A stretch of DNA of 64,000 nucleotides from Cephalotus follicularis (lineage: Eukaryota > Streptophyta > Magnoliopsida > Oxalidales > Cephalotaceae). Positions 21,908 through 34,237 of the stretch are shown here, one piece after another. The position numbers and the translations under genes are program-made. The DNA lies in contig BDDD01002305.1 in NCBI GenBank assembly GCA_001972305.1, positions 1-64,000 of the forward strand, read 5' to 3'. The notes below the pieces were generated by a model. That model was not told the origin of the DNA, searched no databases, and saw only the letters and a program-made list of their open reading frames with translations. Position 1 is the stretch's first letter; each line of letters starts with the position of its first letter.

Positions 21908-23079
21908 ATGGACCGAAGGAGAACACGTGCTAGGGCTAGAGCTGTTGAAGCTAATGCCCCGAAGGAAGCAAATGTTCCGCAAGGGATAAATATTCCCTAA
22001 GATGACAGAGATCCGATGGCTCGGATTACGGACTATTTTCAGCAACAATGGCCTTTAATAGGGCTAATGCGGAGGAGATGCGCCAGTACTACGCGCAAGC
22101 TCGACCGCAACATAGGGCTCCCAACCACTATCCGGGAAAGGATGGTAACCAGTTTGGGAGAGATATTGAGAAGTTCATGAGGCTGAATCCACCCAGCTTC
22201 AAGGGAGAACTTGATGCTACTATTGCTGAGAGATGGCTGCAAGACCTGGAGAAGATCTTTGAGGTGATGGACTGTACTGACACCCATAAACTGAAGTTTA
22301 CTGTGTACCACCTATGGAGTGAGGCCACTCATTGGTGGGAAATGGTTAAAGCAAAGTGGGAATCACAAAGACTGTACAGTACTTGGGACAGATTCTAGAC
22401 GGAGTTCTTGGAGACTTATGTTCCACGTATTGAGCAAGAGCGACGAGAGACGAAGTTCTTGGAGTTGCGACAGGGAGAGATGACTGTGGCTGAATATCAG
22501 GCAAGATTTATGGAGCTAGCCAGACATTCACCTTATCTGGTAGCTGACGAAGAGAAGAAGATTCGGAGATTCCTGAGAGGCTTGCGACCGAATCTTCGGT
22601 CAAGGATTAGAGCTATGGAGCTGAGGACTTTTGTGGAAGTTGCTCAAAAAGCAAGACTGTTGGAGACGATATCCAGCGAGGACCGGGCTGAGAGAGCTCG
22701 TGCAAAGGAGAGTAAACAAAGTCCTACACAGTCCCGACCGGCATCGTCAAAATGGCAAGATGGTGGTTCTCCGACGATGTCGTCAAAGAACAAGTCTCAA
22801 CAGACAGCTTCACAGGGTACTCCTAGCCAGGGGAGTAATGCTAGATCCGGAGGTTGCTATTATTGTGGTCGTACATGCCACCAACAGAAAGATTGTTGGA
22901 GGTTCAATGGTTGGTGCCTGAGGTGCGGGGCACCTGGTCATTCGGTGAAGGACTGTCCAAAGAGTCCTGCTACAACGCGTACTGGGCCGGGGAGTAGCAG
23001 CAGTGCGACGGCAGGACCGTCACAGAGGAAGGATACCGGCAAGGGCATCGCAAAAGGAAGAATTTTTGTACTTGCTTAA
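21908..23079 (+). pseudogene. gag: gag of element H, interrupted
   Basis: The ATG at 21908 opens MDRRRTRARARA, a basic N-terminus typical of Tekay-like Gag. The frame ends at a TAA near 21998 and shifts; the main reading is in the frame of 22048 onward. The capsid region includes NPPSFKGE (about 22190) and the WW motif HWWEMVK (about 22330). A TAG at 22396 breaks it and it resumes directly. Two CCHC zinc knuckles (C-X2-C-X4-H-X4-C) lie near 22855-22900 and 22918-22960, for RNA binding. A TAA at 23077 separates gag from pol, which continues in the same frame, so the original was probably one polyprotein. Confidence 0.88.
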
Positions 23080-26000
23080 ACAGAGGTTCCAGAGTCGACT
23101 TGTGTTGTTGGAGGTACTCTGTATATATATGGTTATTCTGCTAGAGTACTGATGGATTCTGGAGCATCACATTCTTTTATATCTGCACGTTTTGCATCTT
23201 GCTTAGATGTTACCCCTGACTGCATGTCATACATACTTGATGTGAGTACACCGACTGGGACTTCCATGTATACTAACTCGGTTTATAGGAGTTCTGAGAT
23301 GTCTATGGCAGGCATTCCCTTATATGCAGATTTGATTGTGCTGCCTATCCGTGACTTCGACGTTATACTGGGGATGGATTGGCTATCAGCACACCGTGCT
23401 CGCATGGATTGCTACAATAAAACTGTGGATTTTTGTCTGCCCGATGGAACGACTTTTCAGTTCAAGGGAGACAAGGGGTTCTTGACACAGATCATATCCT
23501 TTATTCGAGCATCGAGATACCTAGAGAAGGGATGCGAGGGATATCTGGCCTATGTGATTGATCGAAGGAAAGAGAAAGGCTTGAGCTTGGAGGAAATTCC
23601 AGTTGTGTGCGAATTTCCAGATGTATTTCCTGATGACTTGGGGTCTTTACCACCGAGGAGAAATATGGAGTTTGTTATCGATCTTATACCAGGTACAGCT
23701 CCTATTTCTAAAGCACCGTATAGAATGGCTCCCGCAGAACTGGGGGAACTAAAATTGCAGTTGCAAGACTTAATCGATAAGGGTTATAATCGACCAAGTG
23801 TTTCCCCGTGAGGAGCACCTGTACTGTTTGTCAAGAAGAAGGATGGGTCGATGAGGCTCTGTATCGACTACCGAATGTTGAACAAGGCAACTATCAAGAA
23901 CAAGTATCCTTTACCCCACATTAAGGAGTTGTTTGATAAGTTGCAAGGATCAAGGGTGTTTTCCAAGCTCGACTTGAGGTCAGGTTATCACCAACTGAGA
24001 GAAAGGGAAGGAGACATTGAGAAGACTACCTTCCGGACACGGTATGGTCATTACGAGTTCCTGGTGATGCCGTTTGGTGTTACCAATGCACCGGTAGCTT
24101 TTATGTCATTGATGAATGATGTATTTTGACCATACCTAGACCAGTTTGTTGTAGTGTTTATCGATGACATACTGGTATATTCGAGGAGCGAGGAGGAGCA
24201 CGCTCATCATCTGAGGCTGGTATTGCAAGTTCTCAAAGAACATCGGTTGTACGCCAAGTTTGGCAAGTGTGAATGTTATCCTGACCATGTGATCTTTCTC
24301 GGTCACATAGTATCTGGAGAAGGCTTGAAGGTTGATCCGTCAAAGACTGAAGTGGTACGAGACTGGCCGCAACCAAAGAATGTGACGGAGGTGCGCAGTT
24401 TCCTTGGATTGGCGGTATATTACAGGAGGTTCATCAAGAACTTTTCAAGGATAGCCGAGCCCTTGACTAGATGACCCAGAAGAAGACTCCCTTTGTCTGG
24501 GACGAAGACTGTGAGGCTAGTTTTCGTGAACTGAAGGATCGGTTGGTTTCCGCTCCTGTTTTGGCATTACCTGATGGTAATGAAGGCTTTGCAGTCTATA
24601 GTGATGCATTAGGTAAGGGTTTGGGCTGTGTATTGATGCAGCAGGACAGAGTGATTGCATATGCCTCGAGGAAGCTAAAGCCGTATGAAGAAAACTACCT
24701 GACTCATGACCTCGAACTCGCAGCTATTATCTTCGCGCTTCAGAAGTGGAGGCACTATCTTTATGGGGCGCAATTTGAGATCTTTACTGATCACAAGAGT
24801 TTGAGGTACCTATTTTGTCAGGATACACTGAACATGAGGCAGCGCAGGTGGGTAGAATTCTTTAATGATTATGATTGCAGTGTTCAGTACCACCCGGGGA
24901 AAGCGAATGTGGTCGCTGATGCCTTGAGCCACAAGGCTATGATTACCAGTACGATGGTGTCGCAATGGAAGATGTTAGAAGACTTCCAAGAATGGTCTCC
25001 GTTTAATCAGTCACCGGGGATCTTTTTAGCTGACATGCGAGTACAGCCTGTGTTACTGGATCACATGAGGGATGCACAACCACATGATCCTGAATTGCAG
25101 CGGATCCGAGAGAAGTTGGATTCGGAATCCGATTTTCGAGTGCATGCTGATGGTATTCTGAGATATCGGGGACGTGTGTGTCTTCCGAATGTGCCAGGGT
25201 TGAAGAATGAGTTACTTCGCATGGCTCATAAATCTCTGTACAGTATTCATCCTGGTAGCACAAAAATGTATAAACACATGAAGAAGTGTTACTGGTGGCC
25301 TGGCATGAAGCGGGAGATCGCCGAGTATGTGGCAAGGTGTTTGACTTGCCAGACAGTTAAGGCCGAACACCAGAGACCGGCAGGTTTCCTGCAACCTTTG
25401 CCAATTCCAGAGTGGAAGTGGGAACATGTTACGATGGATTTTGTTTCGGGTTTTCCTTTGACTCGGAACCATCACAACGCCATGTGGGTTGTCGTGGACA
25501 GACTCACCAAATCAGCACACTTTCTGCCTACACATGTTACCGATTCTGTGAGCAAGCTTGCTCGTTTGTATGTAAAGGAGATAGTGAGGCTACACGGTGT
25601 TCCAGTCCGCATTGTATGTGATAGAGATGCCATCTGCACTTCCAACTTCTGTAAGAGATTTCAGACAACTTTCGGGACGAAGCTGAACCTGAGTACTGCC
25701 TTCCACCCTCAGACCGATGGGCAGTCTGAGCGTACCATCCAGACCCTGGAGGATATGCTACGGGCTTGCATTATTGATTTTGCTGGTACCTGTGAGGATC
25801 ACATTCCTCTGATAGAGTTCTCTTACAATAACCGCTATCACTCCATTATTGGCATGGTACCGTTTGAAGCACTGTATGGGAGGAAGTGCAGATATCCTGT
25901 ATGTTGGGATGAGGTCGGGGAGAGACCTTTACTCAGGACTGAATTAGTGGAGGAAACTTCAGAGAAGGTCAGGATGATCAAGAAGAAGCTGCTTGCTGCT

Positions 26001-26474
26001 CAGAGCCGACAGAAGAGCTATACGGACGGTGTCAAGAGGAGGCCTTTGACCTTCAATGTAGGCGATCATGTGTTCCTAAAGGTCTCACCATGGAAGGGCG
26101 TGCAAAGGTTTGGTAGAAAGGGCAAATTAGCTCCTTGCTACGTTGGTCCTTTCGAGATTTTGGAGAGAGTTGGAGAGGTAGCCTACCAGCTTGCTTTACC
26201 TCCCGCACTGTCAAACGTGCACAACGTCTTCCATGTATCTATGTTGAGGAAATATATCCCGGACCCGTCACATGTCCTGGATCATGATACTGTTTCGGTG
26301 CGAGATGACCTATCTTGTCAAGAGTTGCCTGTGCGGATTCTTGATTAGAAGACGCAGATCTTGAGGAACCGAACCATCTCCATGGTCAAGGTTCAATGGC
26401 AGTTTCACAAACCTGATGATGCAACTTGGGAGCGTGAGGAGGACATCTGAGAACGCTACCTACACTTGTTCTAG
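23080..26474 (+). pseudogene. pol: pol of element H (protease, RT, RNase H, integrase, chromodomain-like tail)
   Basis: Order: retropepsin MDSGASHSFIS (23152); reverse transcriptase with [13 protein letters not shown] (about 23960), PFGVTNAP and the catalytic FIDDILVYS (about 24158); RNase H with YSDALG and TDHKSLRYL (about 24600 and 24790); integrase with an HHCC zinc finger (about 25220-25350), first Asp in TMDFVSGF (25434), second in CDRDA (25618) and Glu in DGQSERT (25720); then the [10 protein letters not shown] block. The C-terminus has VKVQWQFH and ATWERE, a divergent chromodomain placing it in the chromoviruses. Defects: TGA at 23809 and 24127, a 1-bp deletion near 24469 before the RNase H domain, TAG at 26346, TGA near 26448. 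Most stops fit C-to-T or G-to-A changes. Confidence 0.93.
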
Positions 26475-26507
26475 TCTTGTTTTGAATTTCGAGGACGAAA
26501 TTCTTTT

Positions 26508-26521
26508 GAAGGAGGGGTGGA
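26508..26521 (+). promoter_or_regulatory. Polypurine tract of element H
   Basis: TTGAAGGAGGGGTGGA immediately precedes the 3' LTR start TGTAACG. This is the expected plus-strand primer position. The upstream GAATTTCGAGGACGAAATTC (26485 onward) is the same inverted motif found at the ends of D and other elements here. Confidence 0.85.
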
Positions 26522-28589
26522 TGTAACGCCCGTAATTTTCATGTGTTGTAATTTCGCAATGTACATGTACTTAATTGTGAATTAATAAAATGATGGATTT
26601 TTCCGAATTTGATGATGTTTTCCCAAACTATGATGATGTTGATTTTAAATCTATTATATGCTTAGAAGTGTGATTACTTGGTAAGTGTACTGGGGGCAGT
26701 CGATTGGCACGGAAGACCAGCCGACTGGATAGATGCATATGGGAGTAGTCGACTGGCGGGATGAACCAGGCGACTGGCCAACTGTCGAGCCACATGGCAA
26801 CGAACTGCCAGGCGAGCAGCCGACTGCTGGGTGTAGGCAGCCGACTGGATCGTGCTCTGTTTTATTTGCATGTGACGAGATCACATGCAGCCACTGATAA
26901 AAGCATCTTGCAGGCGCCATCTGATGATAGATGAAACGTGTATGCCATGCACATGACTGCTAGAACCTACAGAAACTGAGGGGAAGAGGTGGATTGACAT
27001 GTGTATGTGCATGCAAGTGTTAGAAGGGAGGGTGGCATTTAGTGCCATGTGAGGGAGCTAGGGGAGAAGGGAAGAGAAAATCCTCTGCATAAAACGTCTC
27101 TCCTCACCTCCTTCGCCAGATACTAATAGGACAAATAACCAAGAGGACAGTAGTGAGAAAAACACAAAGAAAAGAGGAAAGGAGAATGTTCACCGTTGTT
27201 GAAGCTTGGACCTCGGGTTGGAGCTGTTGGGCTATTCTTGGAGCTGCTGGGCTTGGAGTTGGAGCTTCTGGGGAGCTCAGAACGTCTCTGTTGCAACACA
27301 AAGAGGTGGACTTACGATTCCTAGCTTGGAATCAAAGGTAGGGGAAGTTGTAATGGTATTTTGAGCTTAAAATTACTGCATGCTCTATGATTTGAACGCC
27401 TGCTTGCGTGAGTTGTAGCCACTGGTTTTAGGATGTGGTTGCCACTATTACCCATTCGTTATGCTTGCTACTGAGAATCAAATGTGATTATGTGCATGCA
27501 TGTTGAACCTTATCACGGTGTTGGCTTGCATGATGAAATGTATGTTGGATGAACTGTTATATGGATGATATGACAACCTGTAGTTGTGTTTCCTGTCCCT
27601 GAGCTTGAATTATCTGCTTACTATGATTCAATGAAGTAGATAGATCGATTTGCATGCTACTGGTTCGCAGAGCAGCCGACTATCGATGGAAGACAGCCGA
27701 CTACTCAATGAAACCAGTCGATTCTCAATGGAAAGCAGTCGACTGTTCATACTTTATCTGCCCAGAAAGTAGCGGGAAGTGTAACCTGGGTAAGGTTTTC
27801 AAATGGGTGTGCAGTAACAGTCGACTGTTAAAGCACAACAGCTGACTGCCTAATGGACAGTCGACTGGTAGAAGGAACCACCCGACTACTGGTACTGCTC
27901 GACCCAGAATAGCCGACTGGTAAGGATTCCAGTCGATTGGTTGGACTGCTGTTGGCCTAAAACGATGCGAAACGATCCCGATTCTTGCTAGGATGCATTT
28001 GAGCATTTGTATACATTGCATATACACTGTTTATTGCCTGTTTTGTACTGTTTGTACTCGGATTATGATTTCTAATGTGTTGTTACCTTAGAAATCTATA
28101 TGTTAATTGAAACTGCTATATTGAGTACGAAATGGAAATTGATATCGTATTTTCAAACATCTTTGGAAAGCAATTTCTCCTACTGAAACTGTTTAAAAGT
28201 ATTTGCTACTGAAAATGCAATATTCCAAATGTTGTCACTTTTGAAACATTTTGGAAACAACCTGCCTGTTGTGGATATAAACGATCACTACCGTCCTGTT
28301 TACTGTGTTGTTACTGCTTGGATTCACTGTTTGCTTTGTGAATTGCTATGTGTTTCTGCTTGAGCCACTGGTTGCATGGCGGAGGTTGCCAGCACCGGCT
28401 AGTGGTAGGGTTGACCTAGGGGCCAAGAGTATGGCTGGGTAACTCACTGTGCTGTTACCTCGCTTGGTTGCCTGGAGTAGGGACCGGAGTGGGAGTGTAG
28501 CGTGGGGCCAAGAGTTTGCGGCGTTACACATACTGCCTATTGTTGTGGTCCTGTGTGGACATCCTGTACTGCCTGTTGGTCCTATTTGT
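26522..28589 (+). mobile_element. 3' LTR of element H, 3'-truncated
   Basis: Begins TGTAACGCCCG and aligns with 19219 onward to about position 21224 of the 5' copy (TGTGGACATCCTGT), then departs. About 0.5 kb of its 3' end is missing, replaced by a C-like LTR fragment. It retains arrays at 26697-26848 (spacing 21-28-21-50-21) and near 27670-27945. A 23-bp insertion relative to the 5' copy lies near 27507-27535. Confidence 0.88.
26697..26848 (+). repeat. GTCGAC array of the 3' LTR of H
   Basis: Units start at 26697, 26718, 26746, 26767, 26817 and 26838: identical spacing to the 5' LTR, with different point changes in the units. Confidence 0.9.
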
Positions 28590-29549
28590 ATATATAAAAA
28601 AAAGAAAAAAAAAAGAAAAAGTGCCTAGCGTTAAAACGCCAAGCACTTCGACTCGTCAAAATAGAGAATGAGAGAGGGGAGGCGTGAGGCGACAGAAAGC
28701 GAGAGAGAGAGAGATGTCGGGGAAGACAAAGGCGTCGTTGATTGGAGAGAGGGAAGCTGGCAATGCGACGGTAAGCTTCCTCTTCCTTTTGTGCTCTTTT
28801 CCTTTTCTTCTTCCTGACGCTGTCATCTAGGCCAAGCGCTTCCACCGCCAATTCGTCGCCGGTTGGGGCCGGTCTTTATATATAATAGCAGCTTTTCCCT
28901 TTTTGATGGCTGTTGAGGCGTTTCCTGATCGGAATCGGCCGGAATGCGAAGGCTGAGTTAACCCAGTTGGTTTGACGCGATGAAGCCTGTGACACGGCGT
29001 TTCACGCCGAGTCACGGTGAGTTATGGCTACCAGTGGCTTGATAGAAGGATTTTGATGTCGGTTATGGCGTTTTTGAGTATTGACCAGAACTGTTGAAGT
29101 CCGGCGAGTTGACTCAGTGAGTCGAGCTCACTTCCGGCCATGACCACCGGTTCTTTGACGAGTCTCTGGCTGTGACGTGTAGAACTGATGATTGTGTGTC
29201 GTTTTCGGGTGGTTGACCACCGAGTCAACTCAGTGAGTTGAACTCATCGCCGGCCGTGACAGGGCATTTCGGCGCCGATTCACGGCTAGTCTTGAGCGGT
29301 TTTGTTTAGCTCGTTCAATGTGGAACCTGTTTATGGCATGGCCGGAGCCCTGATGGGTTGGCCGGAATTTGCTCGAAACTCCGTTGACGACGATGTGTAA
29401 TTTCTACTTTCGTGCAGGTTGTAACGGATGTGTGATGGTTATTGCAGCGGTGCTAAAAGAGAAATAGAACTCTGTTGAAAAAAGTTGGAGCTGTGCTCGT
29501 GACAACGAGTGAAGCTTAAAGGAGGATGCAGCTAGTCGTTTCCACTGCA
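28590..29549 (+). mobile_element. Fragment of a C-like LTR
   Basis: Starts near a TATATATAAAAAAAAG tract and is homologous to 14538-15462 (CTCGTCAAAATA, GAATGAGAGAG, two TGACTCA dyads, TCGTTTCCACTGCA). It ends exactly where LTR E starts at 29550, so E probably inserted into this LTR. The remaining half is not found after E because the 3' LTR of E is itself truncated. Open frames here are shadows of purine-rich leader sequence. Confidence 0.75.
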
Positions 29550-29814
29550 TGTAAGCCTCCGAAAATTATTGTAATTATTTTTGATGAATAAAATTATGGA
29601 AATAATACCTTGGAGGTTATATTAAATTACGAACTATGTTGTGATGCATAGTATAATTATTGTATGATTTACGGTGGCCAATTGGTGTTTTAAAAGTGAA
29701 GAAATGGGACATATGGTGGTGTAATGGACCCCATAACTTAATAAGTATCAATAAAAGAAAAGGGAGAGGCGACTAACTCTCCCTATTATATTTCCTCAAT
29801 TCGGCTGGGCACAA

Positions 29815-30065
29815 CACACATAGCAGAAAAGACAAGGAAGAGGGCCAGCGGGAAAGAAGAAGAAAAGAAAGGAGAAAAGAAGAAGAAAAAAAGAAGAAAA
29901 AAAAAGAGGAAGAGGAAGAGAAGGGAGCCAGCGGGAGAAGAAGAAAGAAAAGGGAGAAAGAGTGCCAGCGGGAAAAGGAGAAAAAAATAGAAGAAAAAGA
30001 GAAGAAGAAAAAAAGAAAAAGGGAAAGGGGAAGAGTGAGGGAGCGGCCGAGAGAGACAAAGAGAA
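29815..30065 (+). repeat. Homopurine-rich leader tract of LTR E
   Basis: About 250 bp of nearly pure A/G on the plus strand, with GCCAGCGGG interruptions at roughly 60-70 bp intervals. The same tract lies in the 3' LTR at 37860-38095. The long Phe/Leu/Ser-rich frames on the minus strand are translation shadows of this tract. Confidence 0.85.
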
Positions 30066-31344
30066 GAGGAGTTCGGCGTCTTCATCTATCGGACTCGCCT
30101 CCTAGAATTGAAGAAACGGCGGAAGAACTAGCAAGGCAGGAGAGGGAACGATTGAGGCAGCGGCATCTCACTACCGGCTGGAGCCATTAATGCCGTTCTT
30201 GCGCCAAGGGAAGACGTGAGGTCCCTAATCCTTTTTTCTTCTCCTTCTCTGTCATTATTTCTCTCCTCCATTGACGCCAAGCGTGGAGCTCTATTTTCAG
30301 CGCCGCCTTTCCCCATTGTTGCCGTCATTGGTGAAGGTTGGCCCAAATCAGTGGGCTTGGCTCGAAAGTGAGGTGGAAATAGTAAGTTCGGAAGTGTGGA
30401 GAAGTAGAGTAGCGCAAGGGGAAGTTGTTGCTGAGCTTGGTGGAACCGACAAAATGGGTTGGCAGTGAAGAAGAGAAGGGGAAATCGACTGTTGGCAGCG
30501 GCGTCGCCATTTTGGAGCTTAACAGTGCGACTTGGAGCGCTGGCGGCATTGGCGACAAATCCGCCAGTTTTTGCAAGCTTGAATCGTCAATTTTGGAGGT
30601 AGGTTATACTATTGCCACATTCTTGCATTTTGTATGCATATTTGCTGTTTTGATGATCCATGAGTGTTTATATATTACAAATGTTGAACTGGGGAATTGA
30701 ATGTGGGTATAAACTGTTTTCTTCCATGATTGAAACTGATTTTTATGGATTTGGACATGGTTTGAGAGAATTGCAACTGTTTTTGCTACTATTAAACCGC
30801 CCCTGTATTGCCATAAAGGGCTGTTTTCATACCGGTTCAAATTTTAAATGGTTTCGGCCCTAAATGGATCCCATAGGATCCATATTTAATTTCTGGGGTT
30901 CCAAAATGAAACTTTTAACATAAAAATTTGAAAAGTCCCTAGAGAAAAGGACTTTACGCAAATAGTTTTCAAAACTGTTTTTAATGGGTGGATCGGATAA
31001 CTTCATTTCGGGATATCCGGACGGGGAGATTCCCCTTTGACCTCCCTTCCATCCATTGCAATTTCGATAGGGACCAAATAAATGATTACGGAAATTGATC
31101 ACAAAAATGAAAATGGCCACTGAATACGAAAGATGATTTATAACTACGAAATGATCTTTACTTGATTGACTGACGTGGATCCAAGAGATCCTTTACAAAA
31201 CGGTCCCTATTATTGAGAAGCATACATCATTCTGGGTTATAACTATGCGATACATTGTTGATTGTGTCGTATGAGACTATAGAGATAACCCATTCCTGAC
31301 TTTCATTTCTGTCGTGAATGTCAGGAACGATAGACCATATTCAT

Positions 31345-31480
31345 TGCATGGACCCCACACATTGGGTTGACCCATATGCATTGCGTGTGCCCCACACATT
31401 GGGTGGACCCATATACATTGTGTGGACCCCACACATTGGGTGGATTCATATACATTGTGTGGACCCGACACATTGGAGGG
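31345..31480 (+). repeat. 37-bp tandem repeat in LTR E
   Basis: Almost four units with the core GGACCCCACACATTGGGTGG followed by ACCCATATACAT. Only the first unit survives in the truncated 3' LTR (39380-39423). Confidence 0.88.
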
Positions 31481-32473
31481 ACCAATAAAAATCATGAAAT
31501 AAATGACGTGCTCAGTGTTATCTGTTTCCTCACTCATCCACGTCACAAAAGTACGTCGAGGGTGGGATGGATCCTATGGATCGATTGTCCCTATGATTGA
31601 TATGAATTGTTATATGGATTGTCAGCAGGCCTATGGCCTTGACGTGCTTAGGGCTAGCTAAATATATGAAGTTGTCCATGATTGCCATTTTTATACATGA
31701 CATTACACGGCATATTGATACGCATATATACATTGTTCACACATGACTTGTGATTACACTGGATGCATGCATAGCACTTTACTACCTGTGGCATGCATAG
31801 CATATTATTATGAAGTGGCATACATGGCATGTGGTATACCTACCGACTTTATGTCGCTGACCCATTTCATTTCACTTTACCGTAATGGAATGGGTCAGGC
31901 CCTGGTGATGGATCACAGTAATATGATAGAAACGAAGAAATTCTTAAGCGGAATCTATGATATTAATTCTGTTGGGATTATGTTATGGTCGTATATGACT
32001 GCGTGTAGTTACTTTATGTCTTTACTATATAAGACTTGTATTAAAGTAGCTTGTGAGACTTAATAATTATAAGAGACATGATTATTTTTAGTTATCGACC
32101 TACCAGCATGTGGCAGTGCTTATTTATGTTGTGTTGATGTAAAAGACATGGACAAAACCCCATATTGTGATGCTTTGCTGATTCCTCCTAAGGGAGTGTG
32201 GTTGTAAAAGGGTTGAGCCCACGATATATAAACTATGTTTTCTTTACAGGGGGATGTAGTCCAATAAACGAATACTTCATGCCACAATTTCGGTACATTT
32301 TAAGAGTTAGTTTTTATTTGAATTGGTTGTTCCGCTGACATATGATTGATTGAAATTTTAAACTTACAGCACTTTTTGGGAGATCGATTATATATGTTAT
32401 AATGGATTAAAGGAAACGCATATCATGCGTCGGGTTATGGGGGTTTACCCTCGTGGTTCGGGACGTGACAAAC

Positions 32474-32485
32474 TTGGTATCAGAG
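32474..32485 (+). promoter_or_regulatory. Primer-binding site of element E
   Basis: TGGTATCAGAGC, three bases after the LTR end: a full match to the initiator-Met type. Confidence 0.92.
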
Positions 32486-32755
32486 CCGGTCCTATGCTGG
32501 ATACGCTAGGATAGGGTCCTTGGCTTTGGGAGTTGAGAATGATTGAGGTAATGTATTGATAAAGTTATATATTTGGAGCTACTTGGAGTTGTGGAATAAT
32601 GATAAGCGTTATGTTGAGTTCTTAAGGGTTAAGTGTTATGTATAAGTTGCTCTTAATGAAGTTGAAAAATATTGATGAATTGTGATTTTGTAATTGTTGT
32701 GGAATTATGATTAGGGAAATCGATAGCTGACTTTTGTCTCTTATACAAGGTAGGT

Positions 32756-34223
32756 ATGGAAGGTCGACATAGTAGAGCCGCAAAGGGAGGAATAGCAGGA
32801 CCGACAACTAGACGGACCCGAGCTAGAGTTGCAAAAGAAGAGAGTGCGGCCTAGGAAGCAGAGAATGTTGCTCCTGCCCAAGAGGAAACTAGAGGTGTTT
32901 TGAGAGAGGTACCTTCTATGATGGCTTGGCTGAATACATGTATGCGGCGTCATAGGACTACAGTAGATGAACCTCCTGTTGAAAGACCAGTGAGGCATGC
33001 AGCAGAAGCACCAGAACAGACTCCTGCAGTAAGACCGACCAGGCGTGCAGAGACGGCAAGGAGATTAGTTGATATGCCTACTCGGAGGGAGAATCCCTTA
33101 CTCCGGTTTTTGAAATTGAATCCTCCAGTCATTATGGGAGAACCAGATGCTATATCTTCTGATAGGTGGATGATGCAGATTGAAAAGATCTTTGAGGTGT
33201 TGGAATGTTCGGATGAGGATAAAGTCACCTTTGCCTCTTATATGTTACAAGGTGAGGTAGAACACTGGTGGAGAATGGTCAAAACTACATGGGAGGAATC
33301 AAGGGTGCAGAGATCCTGGTCCTTGTTTCCAAAAGAATTTAATGCAAAATATTTTCCTAAGATCGAGACAGATAGAATGGAAGCTGAGTTTCTTGGATTG
33401 TCGCAGGGTGATATGGCAGTACTCCAGTATGAAGCCAAGTTCATCGAACTAGCGAGAGTTGCCCCTCACATGGTTAGCTCAGAGTATAGGAGAGCTATGA
33501 AGTTCCTAAATGGGTTGAGGCTAGATATCCGACTGAAATTGGTACCTCAACGGTTGAGATCCTTTTCGGAGATAGCTAGCAGAGCCAGAGAGATTGAACT
33601 AGTAATTGATCAAATACATAACCTGAGGATTCAGAATAATAATAAGAGGCCCTCTTCCTCAGGTGGGCGATCAGGAAGGATTTTAGGGAGTAGCAACAGT
33701 CTCCTAGGTAAGGAAATAGCAGTCCTGGACAGGGTAGTTCACCTCAGAGTGCTGGCAATTCACCTGGGTTTTTTGGTTAGAAAGGATAGTCCAGAGGTTC
33801 ACACCGAAGGAGTCATGGTTATAGACAGAGGGATCGAAGGAAGGCATCTTCTCAGGGGAGTCACTCTAGACTAGCTAGTGGTAGTGGCCAGGCTTCCATT
33901 GAGCCGTGTGTACACTGTGGATGCACTAACCACACATCTGATGATTGCTGGTGGAGAGCTGGTAAATGTATGGTATGTGGGGCTTCCGATCATGGCGCCA
34001 CGGAGTGCCCTCATATCAGATATGGTTCCGGGGATCAGCCTGGGCTATGTTCAGGTGGATCATATGGAGGTACTCAACAGGACCAGAGTACGGGGTATCA
34101 ACAAAGCAGTGGTTCCCGTCATCAATAGGGTTGCCAGGGTACCAATACACCTTCAACAACAGGAAGAGACCGAGGAACCTACTGTGCAGGGTAGAGTGCA
34201 TGCGATGGACCAAAGGGCAACAT
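32756..34223 (+). pseudogene. gag: gag of element E, interrupted
   Basis: The ATG at 32756 opens MEGRHSRAAKGG, after the leader. A TAG near 32851 breaks the basic N-terminus, then the frame is open to 33872. The capsid region contains EHWWRMVKTTWEESR (about 33260) and later FIELARVAPHMV. A frameshift near 33710 moves the reading by one base, where two CCHC knuckles follow (CVHCGCTNHTSDDC from 33907 and CMVCGASDHGATEC), both with intact Cys and His. A stop near 34140 follows. Gag would form the capsid and bind RNA; this copy is dead. Confidence 0.88.
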
Positions 34224-34237
34224 GAGGATCTAACTCA

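Larger units (their letters stand above)
29550..32470 (+). mobile_element. 5' LTR of element E
   Basis: Starts TGTAAGCCTCCG, ends GGGACGTGACA; 2921 bp. The 3' copy starts at 37584. The U3/R region holds a long purine-rich stretch (29815-30065). Donor-like GAG|GTAGGT occurs at 30599, and TTTCTTTACAG ends at 32249. A 37-bp tandem repeat lies at 31345-31480. It is homologous to LTRs C and F in its 3' third. Confidence 0.92.

Noticed and set aside
25003-25621. Minus- and plus-frame ORFs overlapping integrase of H
   Set aside because: Antisense or alternate-frame shadows of the conserved pol reading.
29786-30085. Phe/Leu-rich hydrophobic frames on the minus strand (also 37807-38165)
   Set aside because: Shadow of the homopurine leader of LTR E; membrane-like only because pyrimidine-rich codons give Phe, Leu, Ser.
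32622-33228. Minus-strand ORFs across E gag
   Set aside because: Antisense shadows of gag; the plus reading carries the recognisable WW and CCHC motifs.
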